A DNA stretch of 64,000 bases from Cerrena zonata (lineage: Eukaryota; Basidiomycota; Agaricomycetes; Polyporales; Cerrenaceae): the NCBI GenBank assembly GCA_038087015.1, contig JASBNA010000003.1, forward strand, positions 62,001-126,000. The letters run 5' to 3'. A model generated the notes under the pieces. It had not been told where the DNA came from. It saw only the letters and a program-made list of their open reading frames with translations, and made no database searches. The first letter of the stretch is position 1; the number at the start of each line of letters is the position of its first letter. The position numbers and the translations under genes were made by a program. Below, piece after piece: positions 36,133 through 47,905 of this stretch.

Positions 36133-38400
36133 TCAAAAGTCGTCTCTGTTGAGTGTGACGTCACCGACCCACCGTTCTCTCAGCTGTTACAGGACCCACC
36201 ATGATCTACTCTGACTTTTTCTAGGCCAGTAACCATATCTCCGCTACCTCTATACACCACTTGATTACCGAGCTCAATGGCATCACATTTTCCTCTGCGG
36301 GTCAACAACTTCTGAAGCCTCCAGATTTGCACTTATCCTACTTCTTTCCAGCCCGCATGCTATCCTGATACCCTGCGCTCAACTACAGCCTCTACCCAGA
36401 TCATTCACTCTACAGTAGATTGGTACCTAATGTTATCCGTTTGATGTCGCTAGGATTTGCCGAGATATTATACTCAGGGTTGAACACGAACGGCTGAGTT
36501 TACCAACCACTGTGCGTATTCCCATATCATTCTATGGCTAGTATAGCTCACAGCCATCCTTCATACGTGTATATGGCTTACTTTTTCTATATATTCACTC
36601 GGATATACCATGAAATGCGGAAAAACCTTGACATATCAGCTGTTGATTCAAGATACACCTTCGTTCTCCACAAGTCTACAACGTCTCTCTTTCCCTGCTC
36701 TCGATTGAGGTCACTCGTCATCGATTTGGCTTCCTACCATGGTTGACCTTCATACCAGGACCATGTTCAGACACATACAACTCTGCCTTCCCTCGGTATC
36801 GCGCTCATTATTCGTCCCATCCACATACGCAAACGGGACATTACTTTCTCTCTCGATCCTCATCACTCCCGTTGTTCTCCTCTCGACGATTGTCCTTGTG
36901 GTAACTGTGTCATTCCATCCCGTAATCTATGCATCCTCGCCTCACTTCAAGATCGAGGATAAACAACAGTCCGCGTACTGGGAGAGCCCTTTCATGGCAA
37001 CATATACATATCTCCATCGACTTTCGCACTCCTGATCGTGACGATAACTACGACATGCTTGTACGCATTCAGACTCACTTACAAGTCCCCTAGTTATACG
37101 ATGTCGTTCCTACTCACCTTATTCCCTTACTTTCTCCTTTTCGACCACGTACATACACTGCCGTACAAGACGAAGTTGAGCACTCCTTTTTCTTGAAATA
37201 TCGTCTCTGACCCAGTACGCTCACTTCCCATCATGATCGATCTCCTTCATCATCTACGCTCAACGCCTTGCGTCTGTCACTTTTGGACACCTTCATCCTG
37301 TATGTTCTAACGTCTCAAATCGATTCTCATTTTCTCGAAGTTGAATACAATGATTTCTCAAATGTTCACCTTCCCCTTTACCCTGGCCTGGGAGGAGTTA
37401 TCATCCCGTCTCAAGAAGAACTATCAGAGAACCTTCTCCTCTAACATCATTTATCTAATGTGCTAGTGCGGCCGCACGCCTTCATCAATAATTTCGGAGA
37501 CGGCACCACCATGACAGCTCCTAATGGTAGACAGTTGGTTTATCGCCGCGCTGTCTAACTCGTCTTACTCTCGTTCGTTTCTCTCCGCTCCCCAAAATGT
37601 CCCCTCCGTTACAAAAAAGGCGTCGAAGACAACCGCGAATCGGTACATCTCTGGCCATTGCTCTAACCATCTGTAACAATACTTACACCTCTCCGTTAAA
37701 CCTCGCACTCGTGCATCGATGAGCTTCATCACGATTGTGTTCAAGTATTCTGCACCAGAAATACTCCCTCCAGTCTTTTGGTACCGTCACAACCCTCAAC
37801 CCACAGTTGTAAGATCAGGTTCCGAATGCAAATGGACGTGAAGGGTAGCCGTATAATAACGGTACGTGCGCATATCTTCTTGCATGGGTCACACTGATCC
37901 TTCACGATTACAGACTGTTTCCCATTAGAGCGAACATACAAAATCTGACTTCCCTCTCTGCCGTTACGGAAGAGGTCTGTCCTACACATCTGACGCCATT
38001 GATTATCGCTGTCCGTGTCAAACTCGTGAGGAAGATCAGAGTGACATATGTCTTACCGTGACAATGGACCTTTCGATTCATCCATAGCTGTGGTTCTAAG
38101 CATGGTCTTAGTCTGCGGCCACTCTGCCTTGATTAGCTCCCTTCTCGAAACGCTCTTCTCTGATCAACTATAGAGACACCAATATTCGATATCGACGTCA
38201 TAACCTGCTCCAACCTTCGTCCTCGGATCAAACGTTTCTGGCTTTCCAAACACCTCCGTTCCACTTGTTGTCAATTTCGCCATATGCTTGTGTATCACCG
38301 GCACCACTCACGCTTAGCACTGGTTTTCTCTGTCATTTATGACTCTACCGATGATCATTTCGTTCAAATGCTACTTGTTAAGGGCACATTCATGGGCTTA
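36133..38400 (+). pseudogene. Repeated unit 5, forward-strand arm (G2), decayed
   Basis: A helical exon remnant with GAACACGAACGGCTGAGTTT ends at a GTGCGT donor (36,488-36,515). Other landmarks are CTTCAAGATCGAGGATAAAC near 36,948, AATGTGCTAGTGCGGCCGCA near 37,455 and GTTGTAAGATCAGGTTCCGA near 37,805. All frames are interrupted. A 98-codon frame at 36,739-37,035 has a hydrophobic run but no domain. Confidence 0.4.
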
Positions 38401-38786
38401 CGGATGTCGCTTCCCCCACATTCAATCGCATGAACAGGATAATGAGGCCCATCGAGACAAGTCTCGATGTTCATTTACAAAATCCACATACTTCCTCTGA
38501 AATTGATCAAACACGGTATCAACTATCTCCAGGTGGGCCATCAATGAGATAATTCAAGTTATCATCTGAAAGGCAAACGAGATCATACATCTACAGGAAA
38601 CCCCGGTACATTATAAAGGAGAATGATATATCGATAGAATAACCGCGGTATTGGGCCATGACTCTTGCTAAAGCCCCAGAGGTAAGTTGGCGCAGTGGTG
38701 TCTTCCAGCGATGGGAAGAAAGATCATGGTCCGAAAGGGCGGGGTGAGCTAGGATCAAATGAATGGAAGGAGGCATCATACCTCAG
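38401..38786. other. 3' flank of the small reverse-strand gene
   Basis: No gene is supported. The reverse frame at 38,591-38,779 could be taken as a second exon of the gene at 38,787-39,122, but that gene has its own stop and no good donor. Confidence 0.4.
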
Positions 38787-39122
38787 CTACTGTGAGTACA
38801 CTTCATGCCACGACGGGTTGGCCTTTGTCTTGAATACACCTTTCAGTTGCAGAACTTGTTCATTCGAAGCCCGCACGTTATTCCAGTTGTTGGCTAGGAC
38901 GATTGCGTAAATCGGAATGTCTTTGATGCGGACCAGTTTGAGTTGCGCAATACTCCCGAGCCTGGCTTCTTCGATAATATCAATGAGAGCTTCCTTCATG
39001 GCGGCAACCCTCTCATCGGATGTTACCGGGTGCTCAGAGACGAGACCTTTATCCTTAGCGTACAAAATAAGCCACTCCTTGGGAGGAGCATAGCCGAAAA
39101 CCTTTTGAGGAACGTATAACAT
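38787..39122 (-). CDS. Small hypothetical protein, 111 aa, single exon
   Basis: An uninterrupted frame with balanced, protein-like composition: MLYVPQKVFGYAPPKEWLIL near the start, an acidic helix with ALIDIIEEARLG at about 45-57, and a basic C-terminus with LQLKGVFKTKANPSWHEVY. It has no signal peptide or membrane segment. A TATATAA box lies on the reverse strand at about 39,278-39,284, some 155 bp upstream of the ATG. Unlike all neighbouring arms it shows no decay, and I found no second copy in the window. I do not recognise the family. It sits between two G2 arms and is transcribed against them. Confidence 0.55.
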   Translation of the reverse strand: MLYVPQKVFGYAPPKEWLILYAKDKGLVSEHPVTSDERVAAMKEALIDIIEEARLGSIAQLKLVRIKDIPIYAIVLANNWNNVRASNEQVLQLKGVFKTKANPSWHEVYSQ

Positions 39123-39360
39123 GGATTGCTGTATGGTGGCAGGTGAGTTAGTGAACGGTATGCTAGAGGATTCCTCGATACTGACTCTGTAGTGAGAGCT
39201 TATGACGGTGAAGAGTGTCAGTGGGCAAGGGGATTAAGGTGTGGTTAGGTTGCGAGAAGCCTCAACATCGCGTTGGTTATATATGCTCTTGGCGTCTACC
39301 ACAAATCCATTGTTCGAACTCTATCAACGTCTTTGAACTCCCGGGGCCGTTAGTAATTTG
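39123..39360. promoter_or_regulatory. Upstream region of the 111-aa gene
   Basis: The only gene-free gap between the reverse-strand gene and the next forward G2 fragment. It holds the TATA box and a pyrimidine-rich leader on the reverse strand. Confidence 0.35.
39278..39284 (-). promoter_or_regulatory. TATA box of the small reverse-strand gene
   Basis: TATATAA on the reverse strand, upstream of the ATG at 39,122. Confidence 0.45.
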
Positions 39361-41740
39361 GTAAACGATAATTGTATTTGCCTGGTCCATTTGGCATTGA
39401 CCGTTCTCAGATATCGGTCAAAAGTATGGGGTTGTGTCCTTTAACGTCAGTTTCAGTCAGGGTTGCCGCTTTGGTGGCCAGGAGCTTACCAGTCGCGAAT
39501 GGTAGCAATATAAGAACTCAAAATACACCTTCCTTACACTCCACCTTCACATGTCCGCGAGGCCCCATTTCCAAACCCTCAATTTCGGTCAATCAACGTC
39601 GGTTTTGGGGCCCCCATACCTACTCGTAATCAGTCCACATCGCCCAACATCGCTTTCAAACCCATCCTACTCTGTACTTTTTGCTGAGTACGACACCCAT
39701 TACCGGATCCCATATTCATCTTTCTATGGGAAGCGATGTATCCTCCTATGACCTCTCGATTTTTGATTCTCTTCATGTTGACATTCTCCTCAATGGGCTC
39801 AGTTCCATTGATCGTCGGAATTCAGACATTTGAGCCTCGGTTTGAGGATCGAGGATATGTACAACTCACGCCCTACATTCCGGGATGGCACTTTCACAAG
39901 GTGTCCATACCCCAATATTCAATATCTCGAACTTCTCGTTCCCGATCCTGACAATAACCGGAACAACAAACTCAGTCACAAGTCCCGCAAACTCTACGAC
40001 ATTATACCTCTCACTCACCTACCCCTTTATACCCCAACGTTCTCCTTTTCGACAGCCTGTATGCCTGTCATATAAGACGAGGCAAGTACCCTTCCCCTCG
40101 AAGTATTGCATCGAGATTTCTTCCCTTCCTAGTGCAATTATCTTTCGTCTCGCTTGATCCCTCCAACCATCTACAGGAGAATTCCGAATGCGGATATCAA
40201 CGTCACAGGGTGTTCCGTCATTTCTTTTGTTGAAGCAGCTCGATTCTCACTCCCTCCAAGTAGAATCTGTTAGTGATATCCGACTTCTTGCTCGTTTAGA
40301 GAACATTCAAATGATCCTTTTGACGACTGCTTTTAGACACCCAGGATTCCCTTTACCTACGCCTAGAAGGGTGCTATCACCTTCTATCAAGACGGCATAC
40401 GCGACTGTTCCCACCGGGCCCTTATCTCCCTACCCTCATTTACGTCCGCTGTGATGTGCTAGCATATAGCTACGCATATCTCTTCATAACAACATACGTC
40501 AACGTTGTCAAGCTTCTCGAAGAGTCCGTCTGTCGCTGTTGTCAGATCGTGGGTCGACCACCCCACCAGGCGACTGTCATCACCGGTTTTCCTCCTTTAA
40601 CACATCCGAACGGTTCACAAACCGGAATATGGGAAAGAGGTCATGTGTCGTTTTAATTTCCTGCTACCACCACCAGTTGCTGTTATGACATCTATCCGCC
40701 TCTGTTCCCATTCCCGTCCATGTCATGGCGCACCCTAGTAATACCTACCTCTCGCCACCGAACCTTACGCTTTCCTCTCCATGGACTTCTTTTGTCTTAC
40801 TGACATCCCCGGAGTTCCCTTAGAGTGTCATGGGACGCCTCGCCTGACGTCCCAACACATCTTTGGACACTACGGCCTAATTCTTGACCTGCTGAACCGT
40901 ATTTCCAATGTCGACGTGCATGGCTATACGTCGACTGTAGGTACTCTTTTCTTCTTACAAGGCTGACTCTGAGTATTCATGATTACAGACCTTGTCGGAG
41001 TCTGTCCCGCAAAAATGCGTAATCCGAGCTTGAGACTCCGCTGTAACACGGGAAGGCTACTACCATGTTTGCCTTACACTTCCTTCGCCATTTTTCTGTC
41101 GGATGGAAATGTTTTGTGGGCCTCTTTGCATTCTCTGCATTCTCTTAGCCTCGTTTAACACCAATCCTTTCCGTTTACCGGTCCTCTCCAGTCAAACCTC
41201 TTGTCATCACACCAGATGGTTTCTATACTCTCCCTCCGCGGGGGTGAGGGATGTCTGCACCCCACGTTTCTGGTGACATTGATTGTCGCCGTCTTCATGC
41301 GATTTTCATGACGAAGTGTGACTGCAAGGTATCAAACTGTGATAACAAAGATTTCTAGTCTTCCAACCACAGTCCTAATCGTAGCTTTGATCTGCCGTCA
41401 CTCTTGGAAAGAGGTCATATTTTCTCTGGCTTCTCATCTATAAAGACATCACCGTCCAACATCTTCTACCTTCGCATTGACCCACCTTGAAAACGTGTCG
41501 CGCCACATCAAACTTGACATCTTTGCTACAGAGTCTACAGCCATATCCTCACGCTTTTGACGTTTGCAATAGACACAACGTCCATAAGTCCACAAAGCTT
41601 GCTTTCTTTACTCGATTCTAGTTGGTCATTTTGCCTTGGTGCCTTGATACTCACTCGCACCTTGATTTCAGTCGGTTAATTTTGTCGTGAGACCTTGATA
41701 CCTGTTCGCAAGTCCAGTATCAGAGCTCAAAATATACAAG
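39361..41740 (+). pseudogene. Core-less G2 fragment between units 5 and 6
   Basis: G2 landmarks appear without a CCAAT core: CCTCAATTTCGGTCAATCAA near 39,576, CTCGGTTTGAGGATCGAGGA near 39,835 and GTGATGTGCTAGCATATAGC near 40,450. A block around ATTCATGATTACAGACCTTG near 40,976 matches the splice-flanked block of units 4, 5 and 7. The start of the arm is missing. Frames are broken throughout. Confidence 0.45.
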
Positions 41741-42024
41741 CATGTTGTGGAAGGACTGAGCTGATCATCCTACAATCATAATGTTAGGGAAGCTCTGGAC
41801 GAAGTGTATTTACGGACGAAATGGTCATATCAGTCCCGTTACCCCGAGGTTGCTGCATGATGCTTGGTAACTACTTGATAACAAATTAGCAGAGAGACGG
41901 ACCCAACTTTCACTATTCCGTAGTCTCAAGTGTAGTGCTATGTTGTGGGGAGGACAAGGAGGTATTGAGGAAGAATTCATGGAACGGATCTGTTGAGACA
42001 TAAGCAGAAGGGAAACGATTAGAT
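41741..42024 (-). pseudogene. Repeated unit 6, reverse-strand arm (G1), short remnant
   Basis: Reverse-strand sequence next to the core, with MSQQIRSMNSSSIPPCPPHN, matches the STVSQRSQQVRSMESS position of unit 1. Only about 280 bp is left. Confidence 0.4.
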
Positions 42025-42082
42025 AAGCCTTGGTTCGTATCCAGAGAGCATTGATCAATTTCGAGCGGTTCCTTGTTGGCTA
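42025..42082. promoter_or_regulatory. Divergent core, unit 6 (CCAAT lost)
   Basis: CCTTGGTTCGTATCCAGAGA followed by GCATTGATCAATTTCGAGCG. It aligns with unit 2 but has TATCCAGAG in place of TATCCAATCAGAG, a short deletion through the CCAAT box. Confidence 0.4.
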
Positions 42083-44640
42083 GGCTAGCATCAACGACGA
42101 TTCTTGAGCTCACGTCTCTCTCTCAGTCTCCTCCCTCTTACAAGCCTGACAATGATATCCTCCCAACCTCTCTTGGCATGTACATATCCTTTCGCTACCT
42201 CTATACCCTGCTAGATACCCTGCTCGATCACTTGAATCAACTACGGGTCTCCAGACCCGCATTCAGGCGAACCCAAGCTAATCCTACTTCTGCAAGGCAT
42301 GCATGCGATACCGTTAAATGTGACCAGGATTAGCGGGGAGGTCAGACGCAGGCCTTGGATGCGAACAATTGGGCTTACAGCATATGGTGCGTACCTTCAT
42401 ATCACTTCACGGGTAGTACGACCCATAGAAATCTCTCAATGTGTAGAATGATTCCCTCTTCATTATTGCTTATGTTGATGACGCAAATGCAACTGCTTCA
42501 CCGACCTTCGGCCCCATCATTCCAGTCTCAGGTCTAATACATGCCTTCCTTAGACATATAACCTCTGGAGGTTGATATCATTTTAGTCTTCTTAGACATA
42601 CCTTACGCAGGTGCCTTATACTTCAAGATCAACTTCAGACGCATATAACTCTATGCCCTCCCGCGACACCGAATCCGTTACACGTCTACGAAGTAATGGG
42701 ACACCATGCATCTCGAAATTCTTATCCATCTTTCTTTTTTCATCGCAAGATTCTTTCTCAACATGATCATGTCAAGCCTCGAAGCCCAAACAATATCACC
42801 TCGATTTGAGGAGCAACGATATACAACACACGCCTTGCATAGGCGCATCCGGACTCGCCCACAGCCCCTCCTGTTGTACAGTATCATTTCCCCCAGTACC
42901 GTTTCCCTTATTCCATCCCCTAGCATTTTCTTATTTGACTACCTGTAACTGCTGTACAAGACAAGGTCATACACCCCTTTCGCTTGAAACATTGCCTCCA
43001 TATGCCCACATCCCATCATATCTGATCCTCCCGTCACCTACGGTCGATGGTCTGGGAATTTCGAATCTTAGATCTTCCGACCTTCTGATCCTACCCACTG
43101 TTACTCCAACTCAGTTCTCATACAATACGTCGATGATGCGACCCAATGTCCATTGGATCTCTCTGACGACTGCCTGCTGGAAACTCCTCATACCCAGGTC
43201 CACAAAGGTGCTTTTGACCTATCTCAAAACAACCTATGTGGACTGTTCTCCCAGAGAATTTATCCCTTTAACCTCGACTATGAGATTCGCTGTGACGTGC
43301 TAGCATCATATAGCCACACTCATACCTTCGCAACTTCACATGCCGAGAACTTTGGAGAGAGTGTATCAACTGTTCCGCTAACGTTAGTGTAAATCGAGGC
43401 CCTAAACCAACTTATCCCATCCACCTTTGCCTCGTATTAGGCGACACTTCATTATATCACCACGCTACTCAATCTGTCGAACCTTTAACTCAGAGTCCAG
43501 GCCACCGTTCACCTCTCCCAATACATCCCAAAAGCGAATAAGCCGGAAGACGAGAAAACCGGAGACCAGATGTGCACGAGTTTCCCCTTCTCCTCATGCT
43601 ATCAGCATCCCATCCATCATGTGGGAACGTACCTTCCCTCACTTAACCTTGCACTCTATCCTCCATGAGCGTCGTGCACTTCGTGATCTCCTGCTTGCTT
43701 TCATACAACGCGCTCACTATGTACAACAAAACCAGGCCTTCGAGGCTCTTATGTTGGACCAATATATCTATTGGTGCAAAAATAATTTCCATCATTGTTC
43801 CGTCCTTTCTTGACCGAAACTCTTTTTTCTGATAGTCACAAATGACAGCTACAGAAGCTCAACATCTTGCGTTCAACAATTTAATCTTCAAGTGTTACAC
43901 TTCTCGACTTTTTGCTCCACTCGCGACGTGCTTCACTTGATGGCTCACCCTGGTTTCTGGTATCAGTACTCATTGGCCGTCACCAAAAGCTCACATCATT
44001 TTCGCACCATTGCTAGCCTTGACGTATCAGTGATTCTCGCTCGGGCAAGGGTTGTGGATCTAGTGGGCATGCTGATATCAATTCGCATCATCTATCTTCA
44101 TCATGTCTACCCTTGACCAATATCCAATGTTGTTCACTTCCCACATCTCCAAGATGGATAAATACGAAACATACAGTGTAATTTTATGTCTTTCACTTTC
44201 ACTGGTACGCGTTGCCGGTTCCCTCGTGACAAAGATACCGGCATCTATTTGAACAACCGTATGTCTTATCGCTTCTCCAAAGGAAGTTTATTTTCTATGA
44301 AGTTTCTTCCGTGAAGTTTCAATGAAAACACACTTCACCTTGTCATCATTGTATCACTCCATGATTGCGTGCAATACGCCACCCACCCATTCCCCCTTTT
44401 CACGATACATTTCCCACAAGTTCAAATGCCCTCCTTTCTGTGCCCTCAACCTCCATCAGTCAATGTTGTTTCAGGTCCACTTCAGGAACGCGGTGATATG
44501 GTCGACTACTTCTATCATGCTCATCTCTTCAATCATAATTATCCAACTTCGCTAGATGACAATGAAAGGGTCTGCACCGCCTGTGCTTGACCACGCTGAC
44601 ATTATTGCAAAACGGACAATACTTCGATCCCTAAATTTTG
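42083..44640 (+). pseudogene. Repeated unit 6, forward-strand arm (G2), decayed
   Basis: Landmarks: GATGCGAACAATTGGGCTTA before a GTGCGT donor (42,358-42,392); CTCGATTTGAGGAGCAACGA near 42,800; GTGACGTGCTAGCATCATAT near 43,294; and GGAAGACGAGAAAACCGGAG near 43,546. The piece at 42,806-43,303 (165 codons) is open but shows no domain. A second partial G2-like block (CCCTCAACCTCCATCAGTCA near 44,444) suggests a further fused copy. Confidence 0.4.
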
Positions 44641-45053
44641 CATCATCTGGCTGATATAAAATCTCACATCTGCCGGATCTAACTTCTCAGAAGAACGCAT
44701 GACTGATCTTCCCACTTGCATGGGAGCATTCCACTCGATCCTGACCCCTTCATGGTTCTTGTAACTAGACAGCTACCAGGGCTGCCGCTGCTGCATGATA
44801 TCTCTTTCTTAGTACTCATCCTGTTCATCACAGTGATGTGTGTTTGTTCTCCGGCCTCGGTCTCTTTGTGTTGCTGTTCCTTCACTTTTAATCAGAACTA
44901 CTGGACACTGTTAATAGCATGATTATGTTGGTGTATGTTTGTCTGATATAAAGCTCACTTATATGTTGATATTCTGGTTTTCCCTCAACCTATCTCAATT
45001 CTCAATCCTTCCATTTCTACACAAGCTACATTATCTGTTTTCATCTTGCTAGT
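44641..45053. other. Upstream region of DUF6533 copy C
   Basis: No gene is supported. Composition shifts to the AT-rich type that marks the DUF6533 copies. A hydrophobic forward frame at 44,716-44,922 is probably chance. Confidence 0.35.
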
Positions 45054-46790
45054 ATGTCTCAACAGATTCATGGAGTGATTGATCTGATGTATGAGGTCAT
45101 ATCCTACCATTATGCCTGTATCTGATATATGTTCTCTAGCTCTCAAATTCACCTTGAGAATCTCATTTTTACTGTGGCACTGAGTGATTACCATGATACA
45201 ATTCTGTAATCATAATTTAAAATTCTTCATAGCTCTTGCCATATATGATGCAATTCTCTCCTTCCCCAAGGAAGTCAGATGTATCTGGAAAAGAGGATTT
45301 GGCACAGGGTCAATCTTATATCTGTTTATCAGATATTGCACCCTCCTCAGTATACTTCTGTGGTTGCTAGAAGGATTTCCAAGTTTTACAACAGTGATTG
45401 TAAGTGATATCTCAAATGTTCATGTATTTCACTAAATCAAATTGTCAGGGGTTAGTAATACACTCACCACAGATATAATACCTCTAACTCTTCATCAAGT
45501 TGTAAGATATTATTTGTTACAGCTGATATCTTAGATATCTGCTGTCTCCTTTCATATACAGGCAAGTCACTAAAATATTTCTAGTAAAGAGAGCTGACTA
45601 TATAGTGCTCTTATAGCATTTGATTGTGTGCGCATATGGAGCATCTGTCAGCATGCATGGATTCCCACCATCCTGGTATTTATGTTGAATATGTTTGAAC
45701 TAGCTATAAATATTGTAAGTGGTAATCTTCACTCAATATAAATTAGCATTTATATTACCAATAGTATGCCAAACTTCCAGACTTTGTGGGATCATATCTA
45801 GTTGTATCATCAGGTCCATTGGCACATTGCTGGGTTAGGTCAGATATCATCCAGTATAAATAGTAAGCAAACTAATCTATTGAAAATATCAATATTAATA
45901 TTTGAAGTAGTTGTATGATCCCAGTATTCTACTCTATAGCATATACTGAGAGATGATTTTTACAGTTCCTGTAATTACCAGAGCAATCTCTGTGGCTGCA
46001 GATGCTGTGGTATTAGGTCTCACCTTGTGGAAAACCATCTATATTCTCAGAGAAGATGGAGAGGTCAGAGCTACCAGCAAGCTTACCACTACATTGGTAT
46101 ATGGTGGTAATACTGTCTATATATTAATAGTTTCATAATAAATAGCTGATATCTTTGTTTACAGGCTCTCTTCAATTCAGGTGAGTTGTATATGTTTCTA
46201 TTTGGTTATTAGTGTTACTGAATAATTTTAGTATACTGCTACTGCTCAATATCTTTGCAGTCATTCTTGATATTCTAGCTGTTGCAAGTAACAATGGTGT
46301 AAGAAATAGGGATACTTTCTACTCTTATTAAATCTAATCAAAGTCTTCTATAGAGCATCAAAAATGCCTCAGTTTTTATTTATATCAAAGATGTGTAAAT
46401 CAACTTACTAAACTCTTTATCATATCTCTAACTTATATTTCATAGTCTTACCTCTATCATTATCTCACACCTCATCCTCAGTCTCCGCTCTATCTCTCAC
46501 AAAAGCAACAATCTCTCACAGACGAGCTCAAATCAGTCAAGTGTGCACTTTGCCTCAGCTATAGAGGGGAATATTGGAGCCACTCTAAGTACTGCTTGGG
46601 GTAGTAACAAAGATGAGGAAGAGGAATAGATAGAGCAAATACAGTACTCTTAATATTTATTTTTGACTGGATTGGCTTATATCACAGAGGCCAATGGGTC
46701 TGAGGATATAGAGGAGCTAGGTGAGCACTGAGAACTAATGATTCAGATAGTTTGTGATTAATGAAATTAGAGCTACAGGATTCTGTTTAG
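45054..46790 (+). pseudogene. DUF6533 family putative 7TM protein, copy C, C-terminally truncated
   Basis: Same architecture as copies A and B: MSQQIHGVIDLMYEVISYHY; core exon (about 45,232-45,400) with YDAILSFPKEVRCIWKRGFG and LYLFIRYCTLL; FDCVRIWSICQHAWIP; YAKLPDFVGSYLVV plus GPLAHCWVRSDIIQYK; VITRAISVAADAVVLGLTLW from 45,971; and SIIISHLILSLRS. An in-frame TAG at 46,627-46,629 ends the acidic tail, where copy B continues, and a TAA follows shortly after. The last exon is degraded. The membrane part is intact, so a shortened product is possible. The TAG/GTAAGC junction seen in the paralogs is at 45,861-45,863. Confidence 0.65.
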
Positions 46791-47331
46791 ATATTCATCT
46801 GAATTTTGATACCCATATCTATAGTACTTGACTGCAGTTCATATCCAAGTGATTGTGGTAAGAAAGTGACTGAGACCATGAATTCATGATCAACGAGTAG
46901 TTTTTAGCACTGACCTTGACTCCTCGGGTGCACCATGGCATTATTGTCGATGTTCTAGAATTCTCCAGATCAAAATAATGATCCGGTGCTTCCTTCTCAG
47001 CTATCTGTTGGTCTCTCCTCTGCGTATATTGATGCCAACAATGTATCCGGTATAACTTTGAGTAACCGTCTTACCAGATTTTGAAATGAAGCCCGCCCCA
47101 GAACAGTGAACACTGCAACGGATGGTCACCATTACGAAGAATCCAGCACTGCTTCCTTCCCATAGAAAAGCGATAAATATAGTGTCAACTGTTGCCATTC
47201 GGAGGTATAAATATATCTATAAATATATCTGCGATCGACATTAGTGTTTCTCCCGCCCTCAATATCTGTCACCAGCACTATATATATTGACCACAGTTCA
47301 GCCTTAATTTTTTCTATAGTATCTACACGAT
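46791..47331. other. Unassigned stretch and promoter of the next gene
   Basis: No complete gene. A reverse frame (47,001-47,198) has hydrophobic sequence without a known domain. A TATATATA element lies at about 47,279-47,286, roughly 50 bp upstream of the ATG at 47,332. Confidence 0.35.
47279..47286 (+). promoter_or_regulatory. TATA box of the candidate secreted-protein gene
   Basis: A TATATATA run about 50 bp before the ATG, close to the usual spacing. Confidence 0.45.
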
Positions 47332-47905
47332 ATGAAGACCATTCTGTTTGCCTCCGTTCTTGTCTTGTCCTTACCAACAATATTTGTTTTCGCAAGCCCA
47401 GTGTGTATGGCCAGGTGATGAGAAAGGCTCGCTCGTCATGGATGCAAGTATGCTGACAATCGTCTTTATCAGAAACGTCTCTTCCAGTATTCCATCACAG
47501 TCTAGTTCAATTTCTCTGACTACCCCTCCTCCTGTTGCTCCGACCATTACCGAGGACACGTATACCGCTCTAAGCAAGCCTAGCAACAAGCCGGGAGCTT
47601 TCGATGACTCTCTTTACAGCAGCATAGCTAATGATGATGCGTTTGGCAAAATCCTTTGGGCACAGCCCTTACCGTCGTCTCCATCTCCCACGTCTATCAT
47701 ATCATTCCCACCTCCGACTTTATCTATCATACTCCTCATCTCTATCTCCTACTCTATCATCCTTCTCCTCTCCAACTCTTACCCTATCATATTCATCCTC
47801 CGCTGCGTCTCGGTAGGCACACCCAAGGGAAATCAAAGTCCTATGAGGGGAAAAGGTGGATTCGGCGATCATCAGGTTAGAGGTTCTGTAGGTAATTGTG
47901 GATAG
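47332..47905 (+). CDS. Candidate small secreted Ser/Thr/Pro-rich protein
   Basis: The first exon encodes a clear signal peptide, MKTILFASVLVLSLPTIFVF followed by ASPV, with a likely cleavage after FAS. An intron at 47,403-47,472 (GTGTAT donor, TCAG acceptor, phase 2) joins it to NVSSSIPSQSSSISLTTPPP and ITEDTYTALSKPSNKPGAFD. The model ends at 47,905 with 167 residues. The second half in this frame (from about 47,685) becomes Ile/Leu/Ser-rich and may be out of frame, because another frame there is Ser-rich (SSSLSPTLSSFSSPTLTLSY). A frameshift or a further intron is therefore likely. No known domain and no second copy in the window were found. It could be an effector-like or cell-wall protein; that is inference. 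Confidence 0.4.
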
